A program made the position numbers and the translations under genes. Shown one piece after another: positions 24,401 through 33,732 of a stretch of 40,719 nucleotides of DNA. The first letter of the stretch is position 1; each line of letters opens with the position of its first letter. This DNA is from Crocinitomicaceae bacterium (GTDB taxonomy: Bacteria; Bacteroidota; Bacteroidia; Flavobacteriales_D; Crocinitomicaceae), in assembly GCA_020436025.1 (NCBI GenBank), contig JAGQYP010000033.1:1-40719 (forward strand). Direction: 5' to 3'. The notes below the pieces were generated by a model. It was not told the origin of the DNA. It ran no database searches and worked only from the letters and a program-made list of their open reading frames with translations.

Positions 24401-26165
24401 AAGGGGATGCTCCTCCGGTTAAAGATAGAGCAATACTTCCATCACTTGCTCCAAAGCATAATGCCGGAGTCGCAGTTGCATTTGCATCAAAACCACCACA
24501 AACTGGATCGTTTACAACTACGCTTCCATTTGCGGTACATCCATTAGCATCTGTTACAACAACAGTATAAATTCCATAACCTAAATTGTTCTCTGTTGCT
24601 GCTGTTCCTCCAGAACTCCAAGAATAATTGTAAGGGGTTGTTCCTCCAGCAGGTGTAGCTGTTGCACTTCCTTCAGTTCCTCCAATTGTTGTAGCTGGAG
24701 AACTACTCATGGCCACTGTAAGCGATGTCGGAGCAGATATGATAAAACAATCCGTTATGGCACAACCATTCCCATCTGTAATTGTAAGACAATGCGTACC
24801 TTGCCCTAAGGTATTTGAAGTTGCTGTTGTGCCGTCAGACCATTGATAAGTCAAAGGAGCTAACCCTCCCGTTACTGTAGGATTCACAAAAGCTGTAGAA
24901 TTGCTACAATTCAAATTCAAATCAGTTAAATTGGTCTTTATCGTATCAACAAAGAAAATAGTGATGTCATCAGATGCATTCACACATCCTCCTCCTGCTC
25001 CCGTTGTCAGCATTGTTAAGGTCACTGAACCAGAAGCAATTTCTGACTGAGTAGGCAGATAAGTGAAAGTTGTATCTGTATTATTGGGTGTGAAAACTCC
25101 AGCACCTCCAGACCAGTTCACTCCTGCTGCATTCGTATAAGAAGCATCGATAGAAGCAACCGGATTATCTGCGCATAATACTTGATCATCCCCTGCTGTT
25201 GCTGTTGGAGGTTGTACTACACTAACAGAAAAAGTTTTAAAGAAGTCGTCACAAGAACCTGGTTCATAATTTCCATCTCTAACCTCTACGGTGTAAGTTC
25301 CAGGAGTATTCGTAATCAGCTGAGATCCTGTGCCTACTACCGTCATAGATGAATTGTACCAATAAAAAGAATAGTTCCCATCTCCACCAGTTGCAGATGC
25401 ATTAACAACTGCATTTCCTCCAGCACAAAATGTTGCATTGGGTGGATTGGTAAAAACCAAGAGTGAGTCCTGCACTTCTATTGCTACCGTATCACAAAAA
25501 GTAAGAGCTCCCACACATTGATCCATTAAGGGGTATCCGCATACACGGTATTCCACATTTGTCGGACCATTTGGATCCGGTGTAAATGTTGGAGTCAAAC
25601 AATCTGTGCAATCCAACATATAATCATAGTCTCCTGGGTTACCCGGAGAAATAGAAGTCCAAACAATTTGATCATCCGTTACACCTTGTACCTCCATGGG
25701 TTGTACACAGTTCATTGGGACAACTTGATCATCGGGAAAAATTGGCCTTGGAACACTAGTAAGTGTGTAATTTCCATTATCAGTTCCTGGCTTACAAAAA
25801 GTTAAAGTATAAGACCCTGGTCCACTGATACAAATTGTATCCTTTAAATCGTATTCCGGACCGCAATCTACTTGCCAGTCCAAACTTCCAATTCCTGGAG
25901 CACTATCGTATTCAAAAAAGATCCCTGCACAATTTTGATCCAAAATGATGTCGAATCGAATACAGTTATCACTACCTGATGCACCACAGCACTGTCCTAA
26001 TCTATCCGGAGCCTGAGATTCGGGTAAAACCCAGACACTATCTGGTGCTCCAGTAAGATCAACCGTTATTACAGGCACATTCACGCCGCATTGAGCATTT
26101 GTTTTGCCAGAATATAGAATGAATAGGAAAACTAGTAAAAATGAGAGTAACTTTGTCTTGTTCAT
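21423..26165 (-). CDS. SprB-repeat adhesin with T9SS type B sorting domain
   Basis: A 1580-residue surface protein starting at the ATG at 26165, where the signal peptide begins (MNKTKLLSFLLVFLFILYSG, cleavage near KTNAQ). After an N-terminal region rich in Cys and Pro come about 12-13 SprB-type repeats of ~75-80 residues. Each has a DG-ID-TV-GG start, a YxWSNG core and a GxYxVTVTDxNGC end; two divergent copies sit in the middle. The last ~85 residues are the type B (gliding-type, CHU_C) C-terminal domain: GITPNGDGKNDYLVI, then YENSDYQNDWGG and GTYFVILEL. T9SS should export it and anchor it on the surface. It is co-transcribed with its PorP/SprF partner. The ligand is unknown. Confidence 0.94.
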   Translation of the reverse strand: MNKTKLLSFLLVFLFILYSGKTNAQCGVNVPVITVDLTGAPDSVWVLPESQAPDRLGQCCGASGSDNCIRFDIILDQNCAGIFFEYDSAPGIGSLDWQVDCGPEYDLKDTICISGPGSYTLTFCKPGTDNGNYTLTSVPRPIFPDDQVVPMNCVQPMEVQGVTDDQIVWTSISPGNPGDYDYMLDCTDCLTPTFTPDPNGPTNVEYRVCGYPLMDQCVGALTFCDTVAIEVQDSLLVFTNPPNATFCAGGNAVVNASATGGDGNYSFYWYNSSMTVVGTGSQLITNTPGTYTVEVRDGNYEPGSCDDFFKTFSVSVVQPPTATAGDDQVLCADNPVASIDASYTNAAGVNWSGGAGVFTPNNTDTTFTYLPTQSEIASGSVTLTMLTTGAGGGCVNASDDITIFFVDTIKTNLTDLNLNCSNSTAFVNPTVTGGLAPLTYQWSDGTTATSNTLGQGTHCLTITDGNGCAITDCFIISAPTSLTVAMSSSPATTIGGTEGSATATPAGGTTPYNYSWSSGGTAATENNLGYGIYTVVVTDANGCTANGSVVVNDPVCGGFDANATATPALCFGASDGSIALSLTGGASPFTYLWDDPGAQTTATATGLSAGVYTVTVTDDNGCLAIATAAVIEPDALDNTFTHTDVSLQGGSDGAAQANVTGGTTSYSYLWSNSATTSNISGVPAGWHSVQITDANNCVLVDSVYITEPPCNAFEISVGTTPVLCNGDANGEAVLNIVAGNTPYTINWSTGATSVTSINGLSAGIYTVEVTDAKNCYGFTSFGIAEPSPLSLGMLSVPSTCHGQDNGTIDVTVSGGTFPVYTFLWDNGLTQEDRINLAPGSYSLTVTDNNGCTVNGSVSVVEPDSMILGVSVTNVTCFEGTDGAIDVTLTGGTGVYSYNWSNGSTTQDLSALDVGGYILSIMDGNMCGLTAPVTVSIVQPDKVVADSIKIACPIPGQLTTNVQVYPNGGNPDYEISFDGGTNYLTVGDYIEAMTISQSYNVLVRDVNGCLSDPYPITVDTTVYAALIDYNKCYVSPQTNETITITPAGGTGDYSISLDNGVTFAPVLDYDLLVPIDSTYQLVVLDSRGCYSQTYSVTLTDTMHMDVAITSDYNGANISCFGNTDGSAGATVSGGAAPYTYAWNNGGTTSQITNLIAGTYSVTVTDTNGCQLNAGVTLTQPAQLTALSNVTSNFNGFGISCHGLADGMASGAGSGGTMPYYFAWSNGQNTPNASGLMTGTYSVTITDENGCTAQSSVFLNEPDTLGVTTQITDVSCNGGNDGAIDITVTGGVTPFTYQWSSGQTSEDVTSLPAGIYQVSVLDDNGCNYILNNIVVDPTLIDLDLAVTQITCFEANDGALDLSISGGTLPHSILWTTGDTTEDLSNLAIGYYSVTVTDGNGCYTDINATITQPDLLWADLSTPTFYHGHNVSDHGMSDGEVNVIVSGGTMPYVFSWSNGDSTQDLTGIGAGTYVLYLVDSNGCSFTDSIELTEPYALQIPTGITPNGDGKNDYLVIRGLEVYPNSHVTILNQWGNVVYENSDYQNDWGGTNKSGADLPDGTYFVILELENGEKLNSYLDLRRK

Positions 26166-26220
26166 AATGAGTAGATTTAACAAGACAAATTTCTAGAAAA
26201 ACCATAATTCATAAGTTGAC

Positions 26221-26246
26221 AAAAATCAGCTATTCCACTGATTTTA
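26221..26246 (-). terminator. Terminator of the giant repeat-protein gene
   Basis: On the minus strand AAAATCAG (26245-26238 complement), an 8-nt loop and CTGATTTTT. The stem is 8 bp but AT-rich and the T tract is short, so termination may be partial and allow read-through into the SprB-repeat gene that begins 56 nt later. Confidence 0.55.
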
Positions 26247-26259
26247 GTATATCCGTCAA

Positions 26260-29200
26260 CTAGTCTTTAACAATTTCAACTCTATTCTCTTGAAGATGAA
26301 TCACATACACCCCATTTGACAATTCTGTTGCATCTACCTGTACCATTCCGTTAGTAAATAGCAACACAGGGAAAACCTCTTGTCCGATGGAATTATAGAT
26401 TCTGATATCCTTTGCATCACCTAGATAGCCTTTGATTGTTAGAATATCTTTCACTGGATTTGGATAGAAAGTTAAGTCTTGATCCAAAGCAAGATTCACC
26501 GAGTGAATATCAAAATATTTTGAGGTTCCGTCAAAATCCACTTGTTTCAATCTATAGTAAGATAGTCCAAATAAAGGAGAGGTATCGTAATGCAAGTACT
26601 CCATGAGCTGAGTTGAATTTCCAGCACCCTCCACAACAAGAACGGATTCCCAATTGATTCCATCAACACTTCTTTCAACTTCAAAATAGTCATTATTGAT
26701 CTCCGTTTCTGTAATCCATTTCAATTCCACTTTTCCATCTACAAGGGTAGCCTTCCAGCTCACCAATTCTACAGGCAGAGGATTGATCAATTCGTCAGTA
26801 GAAGCTAAAGTAAACGGACTAAAATTTGAAATCGGAGCGAATGAATTTATGGTCCCGGAAGCTGCTGTACCCGTGGTTCCTCCATTTCCATTATTTTCCC
26901 ATTGTGATCCATCCCATCTCACTACTAATAATTGTGCTGGGTCTGTAATTCCGCAACTTCTAACATTTTCAAATGATAAATTTACCGTCACATTGGATGC
27001 TCCGTTAGTTCGGTCTATCGTCCAGTACTCACATCTGGAAACATTATCCACTCCAACGTCTAAAGAACTCGTAGAATAGAGTGCATCTGGATCCGTGTAA
27101 TAATACTGACCTCTAAATCGGTGGGAAGCATTCGAAGGGGCTGTAATCGAACATGGCGCATAGATTCCTGCATTCCCCACAGGAAAAGTAAATGCATCAT
27201 TTCCAATCTTTTCCACTGGTCCATCAACATGACTTGCGTTGGAAACAGATGACACGGTCGAATTATCTCTCATGTAAAGTAAATTGGCAGAATTGGTAAA
27301 AATCCGTCCTTGATCCAAATCCAATTCAACACTTATTTCGATAGGTAAATTAAGTGTTACATCATCTGCTGTTTTATTTATCTGCAAGTCTCTAAAAATA
27401 GGATTCGGAGTAGCTCCTAAATCATTCATTGCTTGTGCAATTCCTCCATCCATTAATACTCGCCCATTACCACCTGCTCCAAGCGTTATTTGGGTATTGG
27501 TATTGAAATTTAAATCTCCTGAATAGGTGTCTGTGTTATTTCTTGATGGCTCAAATGCTCCGGCACCGGATTTAACATAAGTTACATCAGCATTATGATC
27601 ATTCGGATAGCCATTCTGACTACTCAACCTCCATCTACCAGCTCCAGAATGCGTAAAAACCGTTGTTCCATTGTAAGTATTTCCACCAAATGAATCATCA
27701 TTTCCCGTTCCATTCTTCGTAATAGTTGCATCGGATTGGTAAATGGTCTCCCTTGTATAATAATTCGGTGAAGTGAAAACAACTGCTCCACTCCAATCAG
27801 AAGTATATTGTAAAATTCTCGCACTTCCTGTTAGTGTAATATTCTGTGCTGTCCCTCCTAATTGATTGAAATTCTGAAAACGGAGATCACCATCCACAAA
27901 ACCACCAGCTCCAACAGTGACTGTTCTTCCAGCAGCCAGTGTTCCTGTTCCTCCACCTTGACCGAAACGCACCCCATCACAAGTTGCATTTTCACTTGTA
28001 ACCGTAATATTGTTATTGTAATTATTAGCACTATTTGCGCCATAATTTAAATAGACTTCTGAGTTGCTGGATAGAGAGGCATTAGAAACATTCACTACTC
28101 CATTAAACGTAACATCGCCATTGTAGCCTAAATAACCTCTGGTGGTAGAAATTGTTCCACTTTGAACATAATCTGTTGTTCCATCTATTTGGATAGTACT
28201 GTTACTTCCAAGCCCTATATAAACGTATGAATTAGAGCCCGTTCCCTGATTTGAAATGGAGCAATTTCCAGTTATAGTCATCGCTCCATTACTAGCAAAA
28301 ACTAGTTGAGAAGTAGGTGCACTTCCATTATTTAGAGCGGTTAGATTACCTGAAATCGAAGATGAGGATGCATTTCCAGCTGCAAATAAAATAGCACCCG
28401 TTCCACTGGCTGTTGGGGTATTTACTAAATCCACATCCGCAGCAAAATCAACCGTTCCATTATTTGCAATATAAATATCGCCTCCTGTACCTGAAAGATT
28501 GGTAAAAGTAGCATTCCCTCCTACTGTTAATATACTTCCTGCATTATTTCCTAAATAACTTTGACTACCTGTAGCCGATTGATCCCAAGTAAGTGTTCCT
28601 GCAATTGAGTGTGTAGCTCCCGCATTGGCGATATACATATTACCACTACCAACGTTATCCACATCCAAATTCGACTGCCATATATCCGCAGTTCCATTTC
28701 CCATCATAAATTGATCGCTTCCAGTATGAACCAATTGACAATCTGCAACAAAAGTATTTCCTCCTGCTGATTGATCATCAAGGGCTCCTGTTTTCCCTAA
28801 ATAACTTGTTCCGTTATAAGTTGTACCTCTTGTGAGCATTCTTGGAGCTATGAATTGAACATCTCCTCCCCAATTGGAATCATAATTATAAATTCTGGCT
28901 GTTCCAGTGCAAGTCAGTGCTTGAGCGGTTGGTCCTACTTGAGTAAAGTTTCTGAATTCTAAATCGCCGGCAATAAATCCTCCTCCTCCGATTGTGACAG
29001 TAAGCCCACCAGCTAAAGTCCCATTCCCAGTATTTTCACCGAAAGTTATCCCATCGGAACTGGCATCCGTAGATTCTACTATTATATTTCCATTGTATAA
29101 ACCTGTACTATTGGAATTATAATTAAATCGAATCTCTGAGTTGGTTGCAGCGGAAGCATTGGTAACAGTTAATGTCCCGTCAACCGTTATATCTCCATTA

Positions 29201-32200
29201 CTACCAATGTAGGATCTAGTGTCAGCCGTTGCGGTCGGACTATTATCAATCGTCAGATCTCCGGAAATAAGAACGGATGCATCTGTTCCATTTGCAAAAT
29301 AAAAGATACTATTATTCCCACTTCCTTGATTGTGCATCACCACATCTGAAGCGAAGGTAATGTCTCCATTCTCCACAACCATTAAGGTAGCATCTCCTGA
29401 ACTCGTATTGGTAAATGATGCTGATCCTGTCACAGCTAAAGTAGAATTTGTATTGTCGCAGAATTCAACTCTCGTAGTTGTATTGCTCGTGGTCACATCT
29501 AGCGTCCCTGCGATGGTATTTCCTGCACTATTATGGCATAGATACATTTGATCAGATCCAGAATTCGTCACCACTAAATTAGCCTGCCAAACATCAGCAG
29601 TTCCATTTCCCATCATGAAATAATCTGAACCTGAATTCGCTAATTCGCTATTACCGACAAATAGATTCCCTCCTACAGATTGATCATCAGTGGCTCCCGT
29701 TTTTTCCAAATAACTAGTTCCATTATAAGTGGTTCCTCTTGTTACCATTCTCGGCGCTATGAATGAAACATCTCCTCCCCAGTTAGAATCATAGTTATAA
29801 ATTCTTGCAGTCCCGGTGCAAGTAAGAGATTGTGCAGTTGGACCAACCTGAGTAAAATTTCTAAACTCTAATTCTCCCGCAACGAATCCATTCACTCCTA
29901 TATTTACTGTGTATGTCGCGGCCAAAGTTCCAGCTCCACCACCAGAACCAAAGCTAATCCCATCCGATGAAACATCAGTAGCCTCTACTGTTATGTTGCC
30001 ATTATAGTTATTTACACTATTCGTTCCTTGATTAAAAAATATGTCGGAATTGTTTGCTACAGAGAAATTTGATGCCAATACTGTTGAATTGAAAACGATA
30101 TCTCCTTCATTTCCAATGTAAGCGCGAGAATCATCCGATATACCGTTATTTACGATTACTGAAAAAGCACCGTCAACGGTAACGGAAGACAAAGAACCAC
30201 TTGCGAGATACATATTTGCACTGGCAGCAACACCTGAATTGATCATATCTAATGTTCCGCCAAAGTCGATGGTTCCTCCACCTGCCAAAACTATGTTCAT
30301 ATCTGCTGTTGATGTATTAGTTGCAAGGGTATTCCCTCCAACAGTCAATGTGGATGCTGAATTACTGCACACGTCCAAACGCGTTCCAGATCCTGAATTG
30401 GTCAAAGTAAAATCTCCATTGATAACGTTCCCTGTACTGCTATAAGCTAAGTAGAAACGATCACTGCCTAAATTTTGAATCTCTAAGTCACTTTGAAAGA
30501 TATCAGGATTGCCATTTCCCATCATGAAATAATTGCTTCCGGAGTTTACCAATAGGGCATCTCCAAAAAATGTATTCCCTCCTGGTGAGGCATCATCAGA
30601 GATCCCTCCACTTTTTTCAAGTTGAGCCGTTCCATTGTAGGTAGTCCCACGGGTAATTATTCTTGGAGCAGTAAAGACTACATCTCCTCCCCAATTGGAA
30701 TCATAATTATAGAATCTTGCATCTCCAGTAAGTACAATGTTTTGAGCAGTAGCTCCTACCTGAGTAAAGTTTCTAAACCAAAGTTCTCCAGCTATGTAAC
30801 CTCCTGCTCCAACAGTAATAGTTTTACCGGCAGCCAATGTACCACTTCCTGTACTTTGGCCAAACCGAATACCATCTGAAGAAGGATCAGTTACATTCAA
30901 AATTACATTTTCGTTGTAATCATTGTGTGAATCAGCATTTAGGTTGAAGAATATTTCAGAATTTACACAAGCAGAAGCATTCGTTGCAGTTAAAACCCCA
31001 TTAAATACAACATCTCCATTTACTCCGGCTTCTACTCTTTGGACTATTGCTCCAGTTCCATTATTTTGTAATTCTACTGTTCCATTAAAAGTTACTTGTG
31101 AATCCGTGCCATTTGCAATATAAGAATAGTGAGAATCACCAGAACAGGAATTATCCAAGAAGAATTGGCCATTCACCACCACATCGCCATTCAATCCAAA
31201 ATAAATACGGCTATTATCTGTACTGTTTACATTTAGAGTAACATCCCCTGAAATTGTGATTGTAGATGCAGCATTCTCACAAAAGTCCAAACGAGAAGTT
31301 GTTCCATTATCGTTATAAATAACATTCCCCGCAATGGTATTTCCGGCTGAGTTGATCGCAATTCGAATCCGATCTGAACCTGAGTTATTCATAGTCAAAT
31401 TGGCCTGAAAATCATCTGGATTTCCATTTCCGGTACCTAATTCACCTGAGCCAGAATTTGTAATTACTACATCTTGTAAAAATGTGTTTCCTCCTATTCC
31501 ATTTTCATTTGTTGCACCGTTTTTTGTCACATTCAATACCCCATTAAAGATTGATGTTTCAAATTCTACCCCAGGGGCCACTACGGTTAAATCTCCACCC
31601 CAATCAGAATCAGCAGTTCTAAAAATTGCATCACCTGTAAATGTCAAGGATTGTGCTGTTGAACCAGTTTGAGTAAAATGATCAAAATGATGATCTCCCG
31701 TGATCACACCGCCACCAGTTACACCAATGGTTCTTGATGCAGCCAATGTAGCATCTGGAGTTCCTCCTCCTTGACAAAAACGAATCCCATTATTGGTTCC
31801 TGTTGCTTCGATTAAAATATTTTGATTGAATAGATTTCCTGAACTATTATGTGCCAGATAAAGCAAATTACTACCTGTATTGGAAAGAGTTAAAACACCA
31901 TTAAAAATATCGGGATTTGAGTTTCCTGTCAACAAATAACCACTTCCTGAATTGGAAATATGAGTAGCCCCATTAAATGTATTCCCTCCATCTCCACCAT
32001 CTCCATTTGCTCCTGTTTTTTCAAAAGTTGCCAGATCATTATAAACCGATCCATTCAAAAAAAGGCGATCCGAGGTGCAGTCGATAGGCCGATTGAAGGT
32101 GGTTCCTCTCAAGTTTGCAGTACCCGAAGTATTAATCACAAAAGTTGAAGTTGAAGTTCCATCATCAATACTCCCATCTCTCATATCTACATCTCCGGAA

Positions 32201-32490
32201 GTAATTTGGAAGGTATTACCGTTCAAATCAATAGAACCATTGTAATTATTTATCAAAATTCCACCAAGAGTAACGGCTATATCAACCGTACAATTCCCTA
32301 AACCATTGGTGTTAAAAATGGCTCTATCCGCTGCTCCAGGAACCGAAGCACCTCCGGCACCACCATTTGTCAGAGACCAATTTGCTGTATTATTCCAGTT
32401 TGACGCTGAACCAGCTATCCAATATCGATCTGCAGCTTTTAAAAATGAAGTGATGAATACAAATAGTATGAGTATAATTGTATTTTTCAT
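26260..32490 (-). CDS. Giant T9SS-secreted repeat protein, type A sorting domain
   Basis: A 2076-residue surface protein. A signal peptide (residues 1-19) is followed by a WIAGSASNWNNTANWS-type start common in Bacteroidota beta-helix adhesins. Residues about 150-1700 are Asn/Gly/Thr/Ser-rich short-strand repeats, probably a beta-solenoid, organised into five ~303-residue super-repeats. A linker (about 1890-1985) resembles an FnIII-like domain (VELVSWKATLVDGKVELKW), and the last ~70 residues are a type A Por secretion tail (TFYPNPVKDILTIKG, then IYNSIGQEV and LSNGVYVIHL). It should be exported by T9SS and surface-attached. It is first in the cluster with the SprB-repeat protein and PorP/SprF. 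No catalytic motif seen; adhesion is inferred. Confidence 0.92.
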   Translation of the reverse strand: MKNTIILILFVFITSFLKAADRYWIAGSASNWNNTANWSLTNGGAGGASVPGAADRAIFNTNGLGNCTVDIAVTLGGILINNYNGSIDLNGNTFQITSGDVDMRDGSIDDGTSTSTFVINTSGTANLRGTTFNRPIDCTSDRLFLNGSVYNDLATFEKTGANGDGGDGGNTFNGATHISNSGSGYLLTGNSNPDIFNGVLTLSNTGSNLLYLAHNSSGNLFNQNILIEATGTNNGIRFCQGGGTPDATLAASRTIGVTGGGVITGDHHFDHFTQTGSTAQSLTFTGDAIFRTADSDWGGDLTVVAPGVEFETSIFNGVLNVTKNGATNENGIGGNTFLQDVVITNSGSGELGTGNGNPDDFQANLTMNNSGSDRIRIAINSAGNTIAGNVIYNDNGTTSRLDFCENAASTITISGDVTLNVNSTDNSRIYFGLNGDVVVNGQFFLDNSCSGDSHYSYIANGTDSQVTFNGTVELQNNGTGAIVQRVEAGVNGDVVFNGVLTATNASACVNSEIFFNLNADSHNDYNENVILNVTDPSSDGIRFGQSTGSGTLAAGKTITVGAGGYIAGELWFRNFTQVGATAQNIVLTGDARFYNYDSNWGGDVVFTAPRIITRGTTYNGTAQLEKSGGISDDASPGGNTFFGDALLVNSGSNYFMMGNGNPDIFQSDLEIQNLGSDRFYLAYSSTGNVINGDFTLTNSGSGTRLDVCSNSASTLTVGGNTLATNTSTADMNIVLAGGGTIDFGGTLDMINSGVAASANMYLASGSLSSVTVDGAFSVIVNNGISDDSRAYIGNEGDIVFNSTVLASNFSVANNSDIFFNQGTNSVNNYNGNITVEATDVSSDGISFGSGGGAGTLAATYTVNIGVNGFVAGELEFRNFTQVGPTAQSLTCTGTARIYNYDSNWGGDVSFIAPRMVTRGTTYNGTSYLEKTGATDDQSVGGNLFVGNSELANSGSDYFMMGNGTADVWQANLVVTNSGSDQMYLCHNSAGNTIAGTLDVTTSNTTTRVEFCDNTNSTLAVTGSASFTNTSSGDATLMVVENGDITFASDVVMHNQGSGNNSIFYFANGTDASVLISGDLTIDNSPTATADTRSYIGSNGDITVDGTLTVTNASAATNSEIRFNYNSNSTGLYNGNIIVESTDASSDGITFGENTGNGTLAGGLTVTIGGGGFIAGDLEFRNFTQVGPTAQALTCTGTARIYNYDSNWGGDVQFIAPRMLTRGTTYNGTSYLGKTGALDDQSAGGNTFVADCQLVHTGSDQFMMGNGTADIWQSNLDVDNVGSGNMYIANAGATHSIAGTLTWDQSATGSQSYLGNNAGSILTVGGNATFTNLSGTGGDIYIANNGTVDFAADVDLVNTPTASGTGAILFAAGNASSSSISGNLTALNNGSAPTSQLVFASNGAMTITGNCSISNQGTGSNSYVYIGLGSNSTIQIDGTTDYVQSGTISTTRGYLGYNGDVTFNGVVNVSNASLSSNSEVYLNYGANSANNYNNNITVTSENATCDGVRFGQGGGTGTLAAGRTVTVGAGGFVDGDLRFQNFNQLGGTAQNITLTGSARILQYTSDWSGAVVFTSPNYYTRETIYQSDATITKNGTGNDDSFGGNTYNGTTVFTHSGAGRWRLSSQNGYPNDHNADVTYVKSGAGAFEPSRNNTDTYSGDLNFNTNTQITLGAGGNGRVLMDGGIAQAMNDLGATPNPIFRDLQINKTADDVTLNLPIEISVELDLDQGRIFTNSANLLYMRDNSTVSSVSNASHVDGPVEKIGNDAFTFPVGNAGIYAPCSITAPSNASHRFRGQYYYTDPDALYSTSSLDVGVDNVSRCEYWTIDRTNGASNVTVNLSFENVRSCGITDPAQLLVVRWDGSQWENNGNGGTTGTAASGTINSFAPISNFSPFTLASTDELINPLPVELVSWKATLVDGKVELKWITETEINNDYFEVERSVDGINWESVLVVEGAGNSTQLMEYLHYDTSPLFGLSYYRLKQVDFDGTSKYFDIHSVNLALDQDLTFYPNPVKDILTIKGYLGDAKDIRIYNSIGQEVFPVLLFTNGMVQVDATELSNGVYVIHLQENRVEIVKD
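27700..31740 (-). repeat. Five ~0.9-kb super-repeats within the giant adhesin gene
   Basis: A landmark encoding S(D/N)WGGD recurs at 31592, 30683, 29771, 28862 and, degenerate, 27785. The spacings are 909, 912, 909 and 1077 bp, or 303, 304, 303 and 359 codons. Around it each unit repeats a GGxIAGxLxFRNFTQVGxTAQ segment, the YNYDSNWGGD core, a TRGTTYNGT stretch and an MMGNG segment. The three central copies are nearest to each other; the outer copies are diverged. Boundaries given are approximate. Confidence 0.88.
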
Positions 32491-32563
32491 TAGAATATTG
32501 ATGAAAATTGTTGTACAATATAAGAAATCTAAAATAGGTATAAAAACTCATTGACCGAATAAG

Positions 32564-32571
32564 TATTTTTG
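32564..32571 (+). promoter_or_regulatory. -7 promoter element for pabB-tilS
   Basis: TATTTTTG is a perfect TAnnTTTG, ending 6 nt before the pabB ATG at 32578. That predicts a leaderless or almost leaderless mRNA. It overlaps the TTG at 32569 that could otherwise be read as a start. Confidence 0.55.
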
Positions 32572-32577
32572 CTTAAG

Positions 32578-33732
32578 ATGGAAGAAAAAAAAACAAATAG
32601 ACTTGCCCAGAAAAATGTTAGATTTCAGGTAGATTTTCCAGAATTTCAACTTCAAGGAAACGATTTAAAAGAAATGCTTGTAATAAGCAATCTAGAGGAT
32701 CTAGAAAAACTAGATGCGTTTTTATTGCAATATCAAAATGAAAAAGTCTTTTGTGCTCTCAGTTATGATCTGAAACAAATCTTGCATGGTTTAGCAACAA
32801 ACAATCCAAGACATTCGAAGTTTCCATTGGCCTTATTTGCTGTTTTTCATCAAGTGGAGCAGCTCTCCATTGAAACGGTTAAGAATGAGAATTCAACCAA
32901 AGACCTACCCATTCTATTTCCAGAATTCGATTGGTATAAAACTCAATTTGATCAAATTCAAAAACACCTGCAGTTCGGAGATATCTACGAAACCAATTTT
33001 TGTATTTCTCCGACAATCAAGAGAAAGATCGATCCTTTACATACTTATTACAAACTGAAGGAACTGAACAAAGCACCTTTTTCCTGCCTGGTTCAATTTG
33101 AAAATCAATACCTCATCTGCTCTAGTCCTGAAAGGTATATTCAAAAAACCGACAATAAACTGATCAGTCAACCTATCAAGGGCACTTCAAAAAGGGGTGA
33201 AACAGATGAACAGGATCAAATGTTGGCTCAGCAACTCCAAAAAGACCCAAAAGAAACTGCGGAAAATATCATGATCGTGGATTTGGTACGAAATGATCTT
33301 TCACAACTGGCAAAAAGAAATTCGGTCAAGGTTGAGGCATTGAATGAGGTGAAATCCTATAAAACTGTTCATCAGCTTGTTTCAACCATATCTTGCAAAT
33401 TAAAAGAAGAAATAACATTTACAGATATTTTAAAGGCAACTTTCCCAATGGGTTCGATGACTGGGGCTCCCAAGAGAAAAGCCATGGAATTGATGGAGGA
33501 ATATGAAGATTTTTCTAGAGGAATGTATAGTGGTTCCGTTGGCATTATTGATGAAAAGGGGAATTTCGATTTCAATGTAGTGATTCGTTCTATTTTGTTT
33601 GATGGAGAAACCAATCTGGTTAGTTTTCCTGTTGGGAGTGCAGTTACATTTAAATCCAACGCTGAAGGAGAATATAATGAATGTAAGCTCAAAGCTCAAA
33701 GTATGATCAAAGCACTTGTAGATGCTGAATAA
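32578..33732 (+). CDS. pabB: Aminodeoxychorismate synthase component I
   Basis: A 384-residue chorismate-binding enzyme starting at the ATG at 32578. The chorismate-binding domain occupies roughly residues 115-380: GDIYETNF, SSPERYI, QPIKGTSKRG, ENIMIVDLVRNDL, and FPMGSMTGAPK followed by the YSGSVG segment. The P-I-K-G-T form (Lys201) is the PabB signature, with the lysine that attacks chorismate C2; anthranilate synthase has Ala there. PabB makes 4-amino-4-deoxychorismate for folate. It is shorter than E. coli PabB (~453), the missing part being N-terminal. No amidotransferase partner is in the window. tilS overlaps the end by 11 nt, so the two are translationally linked. Confidence 0.92.
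   Translation: MEEKKTNRLAQKNVRFQVDFPEFQLQGNDLKEMLVISNLEDLEKLDAFLLQYQNEKVFCALSYDLKQILHGLATNNPRHSKFPLALFAVFHQVEQLSIETVKNENSTKDLPILFPEFDWYKTQFDQIQKHLQFGDIYETNFCISPTIKRKIDPLHTYYKLKELNKAPFSCLVQFENQYLICSSPERYIQKTDNKLISQPIKGTSKRGETDEQDQMLAQQLQKDPKETAENIMIVDLVRNDLSQLAKRNSVKVEALNEVKSYKTVHQLVSTISCKLKEEITFTDILKATFPMGSMTGAPKRKAMELMEEYEDFSRGMYSGSVGIIDEKGNFDFNVVIRSILFDGETNLVSFPVGSAVTFKSNAEGEYNECKLKAQSMIKALVDAE

Noticed and set aside
26696..31672. Several open frames on the plus strand opposite the giant adhesin gene (60-130 codons).
   Set aside because: They mirror the Asn/Ser/Gly-rich repeats of the real gene, show no family motifs and have no promoter or start context. They arise from codon bias in the repeats.
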